From: CAZEHS01 sp964649745
GTDB taxonomy: Bacteria > Bacillota > Clostridia > Peptostreptococcales > Acidaminobacteraceae
Length of the DNA: 63,992 nt
Assembly (NCBI GenBank): GCA_964649745.1
Contig: CAZYQI010000021.1
Coordinates: 1-63,992 of the forward strand
Reading direction: 5' to 3'
Shown: positions 54,036-62,027 of the stretch, one piece after another
Layout: each line of letters begins with the position of its first letter
How positions within the stretch are numbered: position 1 is the stretch's first letter
Position numbers and translations under genes: made by a program
The notes under the pieces: model-generated
What the model saw: only the letters and a program-made list of their open reading frames with translations
What the model was told of the DNA's origin: nothing
The model's database searches: none

Positions 54036-54192
54036 AAATAATTAAAACCTCTTCGAAAGAAGAGGTTTTGTTGTTTAAAAGATACCTCATCTCTCAGAAT
54101 TGAATCTGTAGGACTTGGCACCGTATTCTTTCAAACCGGTTGCCGGACTTCATCGGGCCTATTCCCTCAGTCGCTCTTTATAAGGTGGTGTT
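54036..54192 (-). promoter_or_regulatory. SAM-I (S-box) riboswitch with terminator, upstream of metK
   Basis: The minus-strand leader holds the S-box core: AAAGAGCGACTGAGGGA, then GGCCCGATGAAGTCCGGCAA, GTGCCAAGTCC, and GAGAGATGAGG. Aptamer about 54080-54190. A terminator stem (54044-54054 / 54059-54069, AAAACCTCTTC) follows and can compete with the GATGAGG strand. High SAM should terminate transcription before metK. Confidence 0.96.
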
Positions 54193-54213
54193 GCTATTCA
54201 GTTGACAGAAAAT

Positions 54214-54243
54214 ATTATAGCATATGTAAACCCAATTCGTCAA
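54214..54243 (-). promoter_or_regulatory. Sigma-A promoter of metK
   Basis: TTGACG (54243-54238), 18 bases, TATAAT (54219-54214), just upstream of the riboswitch. Confidence 0.75.
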
Positions 54244-54307
54244 TTTTCAATTTGCAATGACAATTAGAGCCGTATTGACCGGGGCAGATACAACCCTTTC
54301 ATGAGAA

Positions 54308-55246
54308 TCATCCCATCAGAAGAATCATCACCGGCAGCGTAAGGATAGAAAGCAGGGTGGATACGAAAATCACCTTTGATCCCAGTTGGTAGTCATTGTC
54401 GTAGACCGCCGCCAGGATTGCCGTGTTGGCTGCAGCCGGCATCGCCGTGCTGATGAATGCAACGGTGAGAAGATCCCCCGTAATATGAAAAAACCTGAAT
54501 CCAAGGAGCACCGCTAAGGGAAGCAGAAGAAGGCGCATGGCCGATACCAGATAGACAGGGACATCACTTATGGTCTCCTTGATGCTGACATCTGCCAGGA
54601 TGAAGCCGATGAACATCATGGAAAGCGGGGTGGTGGTGTCGCCGATCATTTTGATGGTGGTCGAAAGCGCCGCCGGCAGCTCAATGGAAAACAGAAACAG
54701 AATAAAGCCCACTGCCAGGGCAATCAGGTTGGGATTTACCACTCTTTTCAGCTGATTCAATAACCCGTTTTCCACCTCTGACCCCCTGCCCTCAACGGGA
54801 TTCCGTGTCATGAGGTGCACCCCGAAGGTCCAGACCAGAAGCGTGAACGCTAGGTTGTATATGGCTGTATAGAATACCCCGCGCTCTCCCATAACGGCAT
54901 TGATTACCGGATAACCCATGTAGCCCACATTGGAGAACACCAGAACATACTGAAAGATATCCCGCCTGTTCCCCTTGGCGCCGATCAATCGAGTGAGGGG
55001 ATAGGACAACAGAATAATGCACGTATAGATGACAAAGGCCGCTATCACCATCTGTCCGCTTTTCATCAGAACTTCCGGTGAAAATTGGAAGTTCATGGAG
55101 CTGATGATCATTGCCGGCAACGCAACATTCATGACCAGACTGGAGATCTCTCTGTGAATTTGTTCTGTTACCACATTAAGCTTTTTAACGATGTAACCTG
55201 CCACAATCAGCAGGAACAGGGTGAACACCTGATTTAACGCTACCAT
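54308..55246 (-). CDS. AEC-family (auxin efflux carrier type) transporter
   Basis: A 312-residue membrane protein with about ten helices in two inverted halves (LNQVFTLFLLIVAGYIVKK start; MPAAANTAILAAVYDND near 275). Bacterial relatives move malate, other dicarboxylates or malonate. The substrate cannot be told. GGAG precedes the ATG. It is last in a run patatin-unknown-AEC with gaps of 11-14 bases. Confidence 0.9.
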   Translation of the reverse strand: MVALNQVFTLFLLIVAGYIVKKLNVVTEQIHREISSLVMNVALPAMIISSMNFQFSPEVLMKSGQMVIAAFVIYTCIILLSYPLTRLIGAKGNRRDIFQYVLVFSNVGYMGYPVINAVMGERGVFYTAIYNLAFTLLVWTFGVHLMTRNPVEGRGSEVENGLLNQLKRVVNPNLIALAVGFILFLFSIELPAALSTTIKMIGDTTTPLSMMFIGFILADVSIKETISDVPVYLVSAMRLLLLPLAVLLGFRFFHITGDLLTVAFISTAMPAAANTAILAAVYDNDYQLGSKVIFVSTLLSILTLPVMILLMG

Positions 55247-55260
55247 TCAATGCTCCATTT

Positions 55261-56439
55261 CTATTGCTGATAATCCTCCCAGAACTCTTGGAAATCCAGA
55301 TAATCGCTGCTGATGAAATCGTACAGAATTGGGTTCTCCGAAATATGCTCCGCTTCATACTGAAGCAATGCTGTCATTTCTGAGAGCTCCAGCTCGATCT
55401 GTGCCTCCCGAAGAAATCGGGGATCCAGAGCGCAGACCACAAGCTGATCATCCGACAGATAATAGTAGCACTGAACATCCTCATTGAGATAATATTCGTC
55501 GCTCTGCACGTGTTTGTTGTGTGTTTTGAAATAGCTGTAAAGCAAGCCTTCTTCGTAAACCGTGATCATGGCATCCGGCTTGTAGAGGTCAAAAAACAGT
55601 CGGACCCTGTCCGGATCAAGGACTGTGTAAATTCCCAGATATTCCTTGCGGCGAAGCATAAAGGCCGCCTCTACTTCTGAAACCTTAAAGGCGCTCTGAA
55701 CCGACATGGAAAAAATCCTGCGTTGCCCCGATTCCTCAAACACCCCAATTTCACAGGCTGCAATTCTATATTCCTTTTCATTATCCGACAGGGCTTCTGC
55801 CTGATAATAGCGAACGCCCCCGGCGTCCCGGAGAAACTGTATCCGATTTCGGACCATAACCCCAGGCCATTCACTGAGTGTCTGAATAACCGCCCCGCTT
55901 CGTGAAAGAAACTGGGCACCTGCGGCATCACCGGCCCATAACCGCATGAGGTAATAGTTGATCAACTCGGTGTCGGAAATCAGTTCCGGGGTCATTTTAA
56001 GCCAAAGCTCGTGAATATCCCTGCTTTCCAGCTGCGACTGAGCTTTTAAAAATGAAAAAAAGCTGTCCATACCTTCCGGCAAGGGTTCAGAAAAACTGAG
56101 ATTAAGTGCATACGCCTCCCGAATCAACCATGCCATTTCCTCAGAGGATATCTCAACCAGCTCTCCTCCCAGCCCCCCGGTCATTTTCCGCGTTATCCGA
56201 TCAAGGGTTTCCGGATTCATGGACTCAATCCGCTCATAAGCATCTATCCCGAACTCCTCAAAATCCAAATGGAAAAAATGTGCAACTGCCGTTCCGGACG
56301 ATGTAAGCTCCAGCGCCTTAACGGCAACAACGCCCATCAACCGGGTGTTGGTAGCGTAGGCAACGCTGAACTGAGGGGTATAGCTCTCCCTCACACCTTT
56401 GCCTCCCTGTATGACCGTTAAATGTTTATGCTCCATCAT
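55261..56439 (-). CDS. Unknown 392-residue protein
   Basis: A soluble acidic protein without signal peptide, membrane helices or a motif I recognise. N-terminal phrase LTVIQGGKGVRESYTPQF; the middle is helical (AQSQLESRDIHELW), and the second half looks mixed alpha/beta with many aromatic residues (DVQCYYYLSDDQLVVCALDPRF, part). GGAG precedes the ATG. It is 14 bases from AEC and 11 from the patatin gene, so probably co-expressed. Confidence 0.8.
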   Translation of the reverse strand: MMEHKHLTVIQGGKGVRESYTPQFSVAYATNTRLMGVVAVKALELTSSGTAVAHFFHLDFEEFGIDAYERIESMNPETLDRITRKMTGGLGGELVEISSEEMAWLIREAYALNLSFSEPLPEGMDSFFSFLKAQSQLESRDIHELWLKMTPELISDTELINYYLMRLWAGDAAGAQFLSRSGAVIQTLSEWPGVMVRNRIQFLRDAGGVRYYQAEALSDNEKEYRIAACEIGVFEESGQRRIFSMSVQSAFKVSEVEAAFMLRRKEYLGIYTVLDPDRVRLFFDLYKPDAMITVYEEGLLYSYFKTHNKHVQSDEYYLNEDVQCYYYLSDDQLVVCALDPRFLREAQIELELSEMTALLQYEAEHISENPILYDFISSDYLDFQEFWEDYQQ

Positions 56440-56450
56440 CTCAATGCTCC

Positions 56451-57674
56451 TTATTGGTGGCTGAATCCTTGCATAAAGTACTGAAAAACCCAGGGGAGAA
56501 ACTCATCTTTTCGTGTTTTTAGATAAACAGGATTTTGTCTCATATGCTTTGTAATGGCCTCCACAATAGCACCTGGCACAGGAAACTCACCCGTCATACT
56601 AATGTGACTCACCGCTTCAATGAAGCGGTTGATCTCAATAATCTGAAGCCGCTCGGTATTGTTCAGCTTCGCCATGGACTCATATAATCTCAGCAGCAGC
56701 CCGTCGTAATCCTCCCCTGACGGAGCCTCCGTTACCGCTCCCAACACAGGAAGCAGCATCTCGAATAGAAATCGCTGGCAGTCCATCCCCTCTGCGCCCA
56801 TCCAGCTGCGCACCGGAGCCAGGTCTGTCTCGGTAAGGCGGAGCAGCATCTCCAGTGCCCAGCCTTTTTCAAGCTTCCCGTCCAGATAGTATAGCGATCC
56901 CCCATAGCCATGAAAAGCACGCAGGGTATCATAATAACCCAGCTTCATATTCCTTCGTATTTTTTCCGGCTTGAACTCCAGAAGCCTCCCGATGTCCTCT
57001 GAGGGAGTAATCCACGTAATGTTGATCCCATCATCTTTAATCGGTTGGCGGATGCCCACCGATTTCAGCTCCACCGCCACCATATCCCGAATGCCCTTTT
57101 GAGCCATGAGATTGATGGGCAGATTGTCGTAAAAGCCACCGTCGATATATAGCTTCCCGTTGAGACGGCTAAGCTTGAAGACCGGCAAATTTGAGCTGGC
57201 CATCAGATAATCCACCAACTGCCCCCCCGGAATGTCCGCGACGAAAAGCTCCCTGGGTCTGAAATCTGTAAGAGAGACCGTGACCATGCCAAAATCCGCT
57301 TTGGATCTGCGTACCCGACCCTCATCAATCAGTTGGGAGAGTAGTCCCTTCAGAGGCGAAATGTCCAAGCCTCCAGAGGCGAGCACCGAAGCGGCATACC
57401 GGGCAATGGACTCCACATCGTCCATTCCGATATCCATACCTGCCAGCTTCTCAATTGCTTTGGGGTCCCCCTGAATCACCTGCTCTGGTCGCAGATTGTA
57501 CCACATGTCGTAGGCCTTTTCGTAGTCCCCTTGGGCAATAAGCGCTCCGTTCAGGGCCCCGACGGAGGTCCCTGTAATCGCATCAAATTCAATCCCAAGC
57601 TGTCGGAAGGCTTCCCAAGCGCCTATTTGATAGGCCCCTTTAGCCCCTCCGCCTTCAAGAACAAGGCCCAGCAT
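56451..57674 (-). CDS. Patatin-like phospholipase
   Basis: A 407-residue protein. The oxyanion loop is EGGGAKGAYQ (7-16), the nucleophile GTSVG (Ser37) and the catalytic aspartate in YIDGGFYDNLP. This Ser-Asp dyad hydrolyses acyl esters of lipids. It starts at the fabZ stop codon (one base shared, TAATG), so it is coupled to fabZ. The C-terminal 150 residues are helical with no clear domain. Role in membrane lipid turnover is inferred. Confidence 0.92.
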   Translation of the reverse strand: MLGLVLEGGGAKGAYQIGAWEAFRQLGIEFDAITGTSVGALNGALIAQGDYEKAYDMWYNLRPEQVIQGDPKAIEKLAGMDIGMDDVESIARYAASVLASGGLDISPLKGLLSQLIDEGRVRRSKADFGMVTVSLTDFRPRELFVADIPGGQLVDYLMASSNLPVFKLSRLNGKLYIDGGFYDNLPINLMAQKGIRDMVAVELKSVGIRQPIKDDGINITWITPSEDIGRLLEFKPEKIRRNMKLGYYDTLRAFHGYGGSLYYLDGKLEKGWALEMLLRLTETDLAPVRSWMGAEGMDCQRFLFEMLLPVLGAVTEAPSGEDYDGLLLRLYESMAKLNNTERLQIIEINRFIEAVSHISMTGEFPVPGAIVEAITKHMRQNPVYLKTRKDEFLPWVFQYFMQGFSHQ

Positions 57675-58102
57675 TACTGCTCCACCATTCCAAATGTCAG
57701 CACCCCACTGCAGACAACCTGATCACCCACGTAAGCAGAGGCGTTACATTTACATATACCTCGACGTATGGTGATGATTTCTATTTCCAGACGCAGGGTA
57801 TCTCCCGGCACCACCATTCGCTTAAAGCGCACCTCATCAATGCCGGCATACACTCCCAGCTTTCCTTTATTTTCCGGAAGTGAAAGCATGGCGACTGCAC
57901 ACACCTGAGCCAATGCTTCCAGTGTCAGCACCCCTGGGAAAACAGGATTTCCAGGAAAGTGACCTGTAAATTGCGGTTCATTGACGGTGACATTCTTTAT
58001 GCCTACTGCCCGTTTGCCGGGCTCCAGCTCCAAAATTTGATCGACAAGAAGGAATGGATAGCGATGGGGGATGATCTCCATGATCTCTTTTGCTGATAGC
58101 AT
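57674..58102 (-). CDS. fabZ: 3-hydroxyacyl-ACP dehydratase FabZ
   Basis: A 142-residue hotdog-fold enzyme. Motif PQFTGHFPGNPVFPGVLTLEALAQ (key HFPGNPVFPG with catalytic His, and Glu in LEALAQ). It dehydrates 3-hydroxyacyl-ACP in fatty acid synthesis. AAGGAG precedes the ATG. In B. subtilis fabZ (ywpB) also follows flhP. Confidence 0.97.
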   Translation of the reverse strand: MLSAKEIMEIIPHRYPFLLVDQILELEPGKRAVGIKNVTVNEPQFTGHFPGNPVFPGVLTLEALAQVCAVAMLSLPENKGKLGVYAGIDEVRFKRMVVPGDTLRLEIEIITIRRGICKCNASAYVGDQVVCSGVLTFGMVEQ

Positions 58103-58246
58103 ATGTAATCTCCTTAAAACAAACCGTTTCTATTTATTATATCATACCGGAACCTTGGAGGTGGATGCGCGATTTGAAGCGTCATCTTTCTCAATGGCTG
58201 CTGGGCACGATGAGGAACGTGAGCTTTCGCAAAAACATAAAAAAAC

Positions 58247-58280
58247 AGGGAGAGTTTGCCGGAACGGCGATCTCTCCCTT
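58247..58280. repeat. Family B palindromic repeat (short form)
   Basis: AGGGAGAGTTTGCC and GGCGATCTCTCCCTT face each other across a few bases. It lies in the 228-base gap between the flgJ-like gene and fabZ, which holds nothing else recognised. Confidence 0.7.
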
Positions 58281-58330
58281 GCATTTCATATTATCCATGC
58301 ACATCATTTTCACCAGTACCTGAAAGAAAC

Positions 58331-58720
58331 CTAACCCTTTAAATCCAGACTAGGTACATCTTCCGCCCCATCCTTAGGACCGTACTTCTTCTGAAGCTGA
58401 TTGAACAGCATGTCTGCAATACCCATGCCGTTGGCTCCGGCTACCTTCTTGGAAAGCTCTTCATCCAGCATTCCTTCGAATATGGACTGTGCCTGAGATT
58501 TTTCAAGCAGCGCATCCTCCGGAGCCGTGCTGCGCATGTTCTTGAAAATCATCTGAACGAATATGGATTCAAAATCCTGGCAGGCTTTTTTCAGCGCCGT
58601 CTGATCTCCGCTTTCAGCGGCTTTTTTCAATGCCGCCTCGAAGGCGCCCATTTGTACTTTTTCCTTCGCCGCCGCTGCACCTGCGGTGCTGGGCGTTGAG
58701 CCGATTCCGTTAATTTCCAT
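58331..58720 (-). CDS. Rod-binding protein (FlgJ N-terminal type)
   Basis: A 129-residue protein with the FlgJ rod-cap pattern (ALKKACQDFESIFVQMIFKNMRS as DFESIFVQMIFKNMR; AQSIFEGMLDEELSKKVA). The muramidase domain of proteobacterial FlgJ is absent, usual in Bacillota. It follows flgG and probably aids rod assembly. Confidence 0.88.
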   Translation of the reverse strand: MEINGIGSTPSTAGAAAAKEKVQMGAFEAALKKAAESGDQTALKKACQDFESIFVQMIFKNMRSTAPEDALLEKSQAQSIFEGMLDEELSKKVAGANGMGIADMLFNQLQKKYGPKDGAEDVPSLDLKG

Positions 58721-58766
58721 GTAAGTTCCTCATAATCGTGCTACGGGCGAGACGCCGTCGCTTATC

Positions 58767-59558
58767 TTATCGCTTAAGATTGTTTGCCAGCTCCAGCATG
58801 GAATCCGCGGTCTGAATGGTCTTGGAGTTTATCTCATACGCCCTTTGAGCAGTGATCAGTTTAATCATCTCGTCGACCACCTGAACATTGGAGGATTCGA
58901 GGAAGCCTTGAGTCAACGTTCCATTGGTGCCCTCCGTATTTTCAACCGCTTCCCCGGAGGCTGCCGTCGCCTTGTAGAGATTGTCCCCAATGCTCTCCAT
59001 TCCAGCTGCGTTAGGGAACCTTACAATCCGCATGGTATCCACTTCTTCAGGGGTTTCTACATCCCCTCGGGTAACAGAGATAAGGCCGTTTTTATTAAAA
59101 ATCACTTTCTTGACGTTGTCCCCCAGATCGATATCCCCGCCGTCACCCTGCAAGAACCGTCCATCTGCATTGACCAGCTTGGTGTTTTCGCCATCTACAC
59201 TTAGCTTGAATGCGCCATTTTTTGTGTAAAATTCTTTATCGTTTTCGCCGCGCACAACAAAGAATCCTTCTCCTGTTATGGCCACGTCCAAATCATTGTT
59301 GGTCTGCTCAAAGCTACCCTGCCCAAAGCTTCTGACAATCGCAGAGGGGGTCACCCCATGGCCTACCTCCAGATTCACCGGACGGCCTGTTCCTTCGCTG
59401 AAATCATTGGGGCGAAGCTGCTCATAAAGCAAATCCTTGAATTCAATCCGCTGAAGCTTGTAACCCGAGGTGTTGACATTGGCCAGGTTGTTGGAAATAG
59501 TGTCAATGTATAATTGCTGTGATTTCATCCCTGATGCTGCTGAATAAAGTGCTCTCAT
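58767..59558 (-). CDS. flgG: Flagellar distal rod protein FlgG (FlhP-like)
   Basis: A 263-residue rod protein. MRALYSAASGMKSQQLYID start, NNLANVNTSGYKLQ, and a C-terminal NVQVVDEMIKLITAQRAYE (core VDEMIKLITAQRAYE). AGGAGG precedes the ATG. It equals B. subtilis FlhP by position. Confidence 0.94.
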   Translation of the reverse strand: MRALYSAASGMKSQQLYIDTISNNLANVNTSGYKLQRIEFKDLLYEQLRPNDFSEGTGRPVNLEVGHGVTPSAIVRSFGQGSFEQTNNDLDVAITGEGFFVVRGENDKEFYTKNGAFKLSVDGENTKLVNADGRFLQGDGGDIDLGDNVKKVIFNKNGLISVTRGDVETPEEVDTMRIVRFPNAAGMESIGDNLYKATAASGEAVENTEGTNGTLTQGFLESSNVQVVDEMIKLITAQRAYEINSKTIQTADSMLELANNLKR

Positions 59559-59568
59559 GGCGGGCCTC

Positions 59569-60642
59569 CTAGATTCTTCCTACTTCGTTGACTGCTTTGC
59601 CGATGGACTCATCATATGCCCGTACCAACCGTTGATTGGATTCATATCCTCTGTAGAGCGTCATCATCTCAACCATTTCCTTAACCGGATCCACATTGGA
59701 ATTCTCCAGATGGCCTTGAACAAGAGTCCCTTCAAATTCCAGTTCCTTCGGTTCAAGCCCTTTGGCAAAGGTATAAAGCCCCTCTCCTGTTTTCCGTAAA
59801 TCCCGGTTGTTTTCAAATGCCGCCATCTTGAATTTATTTGCCAGCTGGCCGTCCACAAGGATCTCACCGGCATCATTCACCGCAACAGCCGTGCCCTCTA
59901 TGACAATAGGCCCCTCCGTACCGATGACCGGATACCCTTCCGTTGTAACCAGCGCTTTCTCACTGTTTAAAACAAAGCTTCCGTCCCGTGTATAGCGTGT
60001 GCCCGAAGGCGTTTCAATGGTGAAAAAGCCCTTGCCTTTAATCGCAAAATTCAGTTGGTTATCCGTAGTTTCCAGATCTCCCTGGGTAAAATCGGTTTCG
60101 ATGCTCTCCACTTTGATTCCGCCGTTCATGGTCCCGATAACATGGGGCAGCGGCTGGAACACCAGTTTGTCCAGTGCTTTCCCATCCTCCAGAATGTTTC
60201 CGCTCTCATCCACTTCAATCGTACCGGATCCCGCTGTTATCGGTCCTTTGGTTCCCAGGATCGGATATCCGTAGGTGGCGTCGGGTTTCCCTGCGTCTGT
60301 CATCCGGTAGGTCTTCAGCTGTCCGTCTTCGGCCTTGGTGAAGCTGACTTCTTTGCTATAGCTGACACCCGCCGGCGTCTGAACTCTGAAATAACCGCCA
60401 TCTGCTTTAACAGTGTAGGTCCCGTTGGCTTCTGTAACGGTTGCCTTGCTGAATGGTTGGCTTCCGCTGTTCGGAAAGGTGCCGTTCACCTTGGAAACCA
60501 GGGCATCCTCAAAGGATTCGTATAGAACCAGATCCTTCTTGTATCCCGTGGTATTCACATTGGCTATGTTGTTGCTGACAACATCCAGTTTATTTGTATT
60601 GGAAACCAGGGCAGACCCGGCGGCGTAAAATCCTCTGAACAT
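59569..60642 (-). CDS. flgF: Flagellar rod/hook protein (FlgF/FlhO type) with duplicated middle
   Basis: A 357-residue protein with rod-type ends (NNIANVNTTGYKK; MVEMMTLYRGYESNQR). Between them two similar units occur: about 83-163 (GYFRVQTPAGVSY...GYPILGTKGPI...DESGNILEDG) and about 205-276 (GFFTIETPSGTRY...GYPVIGTEGPI...NDAGEILVDG). Usual FlgF/FlhO proteins have about 250-270 residues and one such unit. GGGAGG precedes the ATG. First of flgF-flgG-flgJ. Confidence 0.93.
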   Translation of the reverse strand: MFRGFYAAGSALVSNTNKLDVVSNNIANVNTTGYKKDLVLYESFEDALVSKVNGTFPNSGSQPFSKATVTEANGTYTVKADGGYFRVQTPAGVSYSKEVSFTKAEDGQLKTYRMTDAGKPDATYGYPILGTKGPITAGSGTIEVDESGNILEDGKALDKLVFQPLPHVIGTMNGGIKVESIETDFTQGDLETTDNQLNFAIKGKGFFTIETPSGTRYTRDGSFVLNSEKALVTTEGYPVIGTEGPIVIEGTAVAVNDAGEILVDGQLANKFKMAAFENNRDLRKTGEGLYTFAKGLEPKELEFEGTLVQGHLENSNVDPVKEMVEMMTLYRGYESNQRLVRAYDESIGKAVNEVGRI

Positions 60643-60671
60643 AAGTAACCTCCCAAAACGTTCTGGTTATA

Positions 60672-60699
60672 GTATCGGCGGGTTACTGCCTTTACTTTA
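60672..60699 (-). promoter_or_regulatory. Candidate sigma-28 promoter of the rod genes
   Basis: TAAA (60699-60696), a 16-base spacer (one longer than usual) and GCCGATAC (60679-60672), 30 bases before flgF. Confidence 0.55.
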
Positions 60700-60877
60700 G
60701 GCGGTTGGCGAAAAAGTAGCAATACCGTTAAGACACCTTCTCGCAGATGGGCCCAGATTAAGGGATAAAGGATAATGGGGTTGTGCGATCAATGCTTTTT
60801 TCATCTGCGTTCATCGGTTTTCATCGTTCTTCATCCGTGGCAAAAGGTTTATCCCCGTGTTTTGTAAGGAAATAAAG

Positions 60878-60920
60878 AAGGAGAGTTGCCAGGGGTCTTC
60901 AGACCGCGGCAATCTCTCCA
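60878..60920. repeat. Family B palindromic repeat (short form)
   Basis: GGAGAGTTGCC (60880-60890) and GGCAATCTCTCC (60908-60919) flank a short loop, after mbl. The rest of the gap 60643-60983 holds the promoter above and an ATCCGTGGCAAA motif shared with the repeat at 17329. Confidence 0.75.
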
Positions 60921-60983
60921 TATTGTTTTGATTCCACTAGTTATTACTCTATGCGCTTAACGCTCCGCACACAACCGATCCTT

Positions 60984-62009
60984 CTAACGCTGCTTCCGGC
61001 TGCTGGTCATCATGCTCTTCTCCAGCACGTCCAGGTGCTCCAGGGACATGCCTGTGCCCTTGGCAACACAGGAGATTGCATCCTCCGCAATGTACGTCGG
61101 AATACCCGTTTTCTTTTCCAACAGCTTGTTAAGGCCGAACAGCAGGGCTCCGCCCCCTGTCATGATGATGCCCCTGGAACTGATGTCTGAGGCCAGCTCG
61201 GGAGGCGTTTTCTCCAAAACGGAGTGAACAGCATCGCTTATGGCCATAACCGGTTCCCGAAGCGCCTCTTCCATTTCTTCAGAGGATACATTCACGTTTT
61301 TAGGAAGCCCCGTGATCAGATCCCGACCACGGCAATCGATTTTTACAGACTTCGCTCTTGGGAAAGCGGTTCCGATTTCAATCTTCAACTCCTCGGCAGT
61401 CCGCTCTCCGATAAGAAGGTTATGAGCCCGCCGCATATATTTGATGATGGCTTCGTCAAATTTGTCACCGGCCACTTTTATTGAACGGCTTACCACAATG
61501 CCCCCCAGAGATATTACCGCAATATCCGCGGTCCCCCCGCCGATATCGATGACCATGTTCCCGTCCGGTTTGGTAATGTCAAGACCTGCACCAATGGCTG
61601 CCGCGATGGGCTCCTCAATCAGGAAGGTCTTCCCTCCGCCGGCCTCTATTGTCGCGTCAATAACCGCCCGTTTTTCAACTTCAGTAACACCGCTGGGCAC
61701 ACAAACAATGATTTTGGGCTTGAAAAAACGCTTTCGTCCGCAGGTTTTATTGATAAAGTACCGAAGCATACGCTCTGTCACTTCATAATCCGAAATAACT
61801 CCGTCCCGGAGAGGACGAATGGCTACAATATTCCCCGGCGTTCTTCCAAGCATCTTTCGGGCCTCATGGCCCACCGCCAGCACTCTGTCGGTATTACGGT
61901 CTATGGCAACAACAGAGGGCTCCTGAAGAACAATCCCTTTTCCTTTGATATACACAAGCACACTGGCCGTGCCAAGGTCAATTCCTATTTCAGCGCCGAA
62001 ATCAAACAT
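60984..62009 (-). CDS. mbl: MreB-family actin homologue (Mbl-like)
   Basis: A 341-residue actin-fold protein: phosphate-1 GIDLGTASVLVY, VCVPSGVTEVEKRAV, phosphate-2 DIGGGTADIAVISLGG, and GGGALLFGLN near the end. It guides cell-wall elongation under the membrane. The start at 62009 is chosen for GGATGGTGA upstream. Mbl rather than MreB is inferred from the neighbours murA and flgF/flgG, as in B. subtilis. Confidence 0.93.
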   Translation of the reverse strand: MFDFGAEIGIDLGTASVLVYIKGKGIVLQEPSVVAIDRNTDRVLAVGHEARKMLGRTPGNIVAIRPLRDGVISDYEVTERMLRYFINKTCGRKRFFKPKIIVCVPSGVTEVEKRAVIDATIEAGGGKTFLIEEPIAAAIGAGLDITKPDGNMVIDIGGGTADIAVISLGGIVVSRSIKVAGDKFDEAIIKYMRRAHNLLIGERTAEELKIEIGTAFPRAKSVKIDCRGRDLITGLPKNVNVSSEEMEEALREPVMAISDAVHSVLEKTPPELASDISSRGIIMTGGGALLFGLNKLLEKKTGIPTYIAEDAISCVAKGTGMSLEHLDVLEKSMMTSSRKQR

Positions 62010-62027
62010 AGTGTCACCATCCATTCT

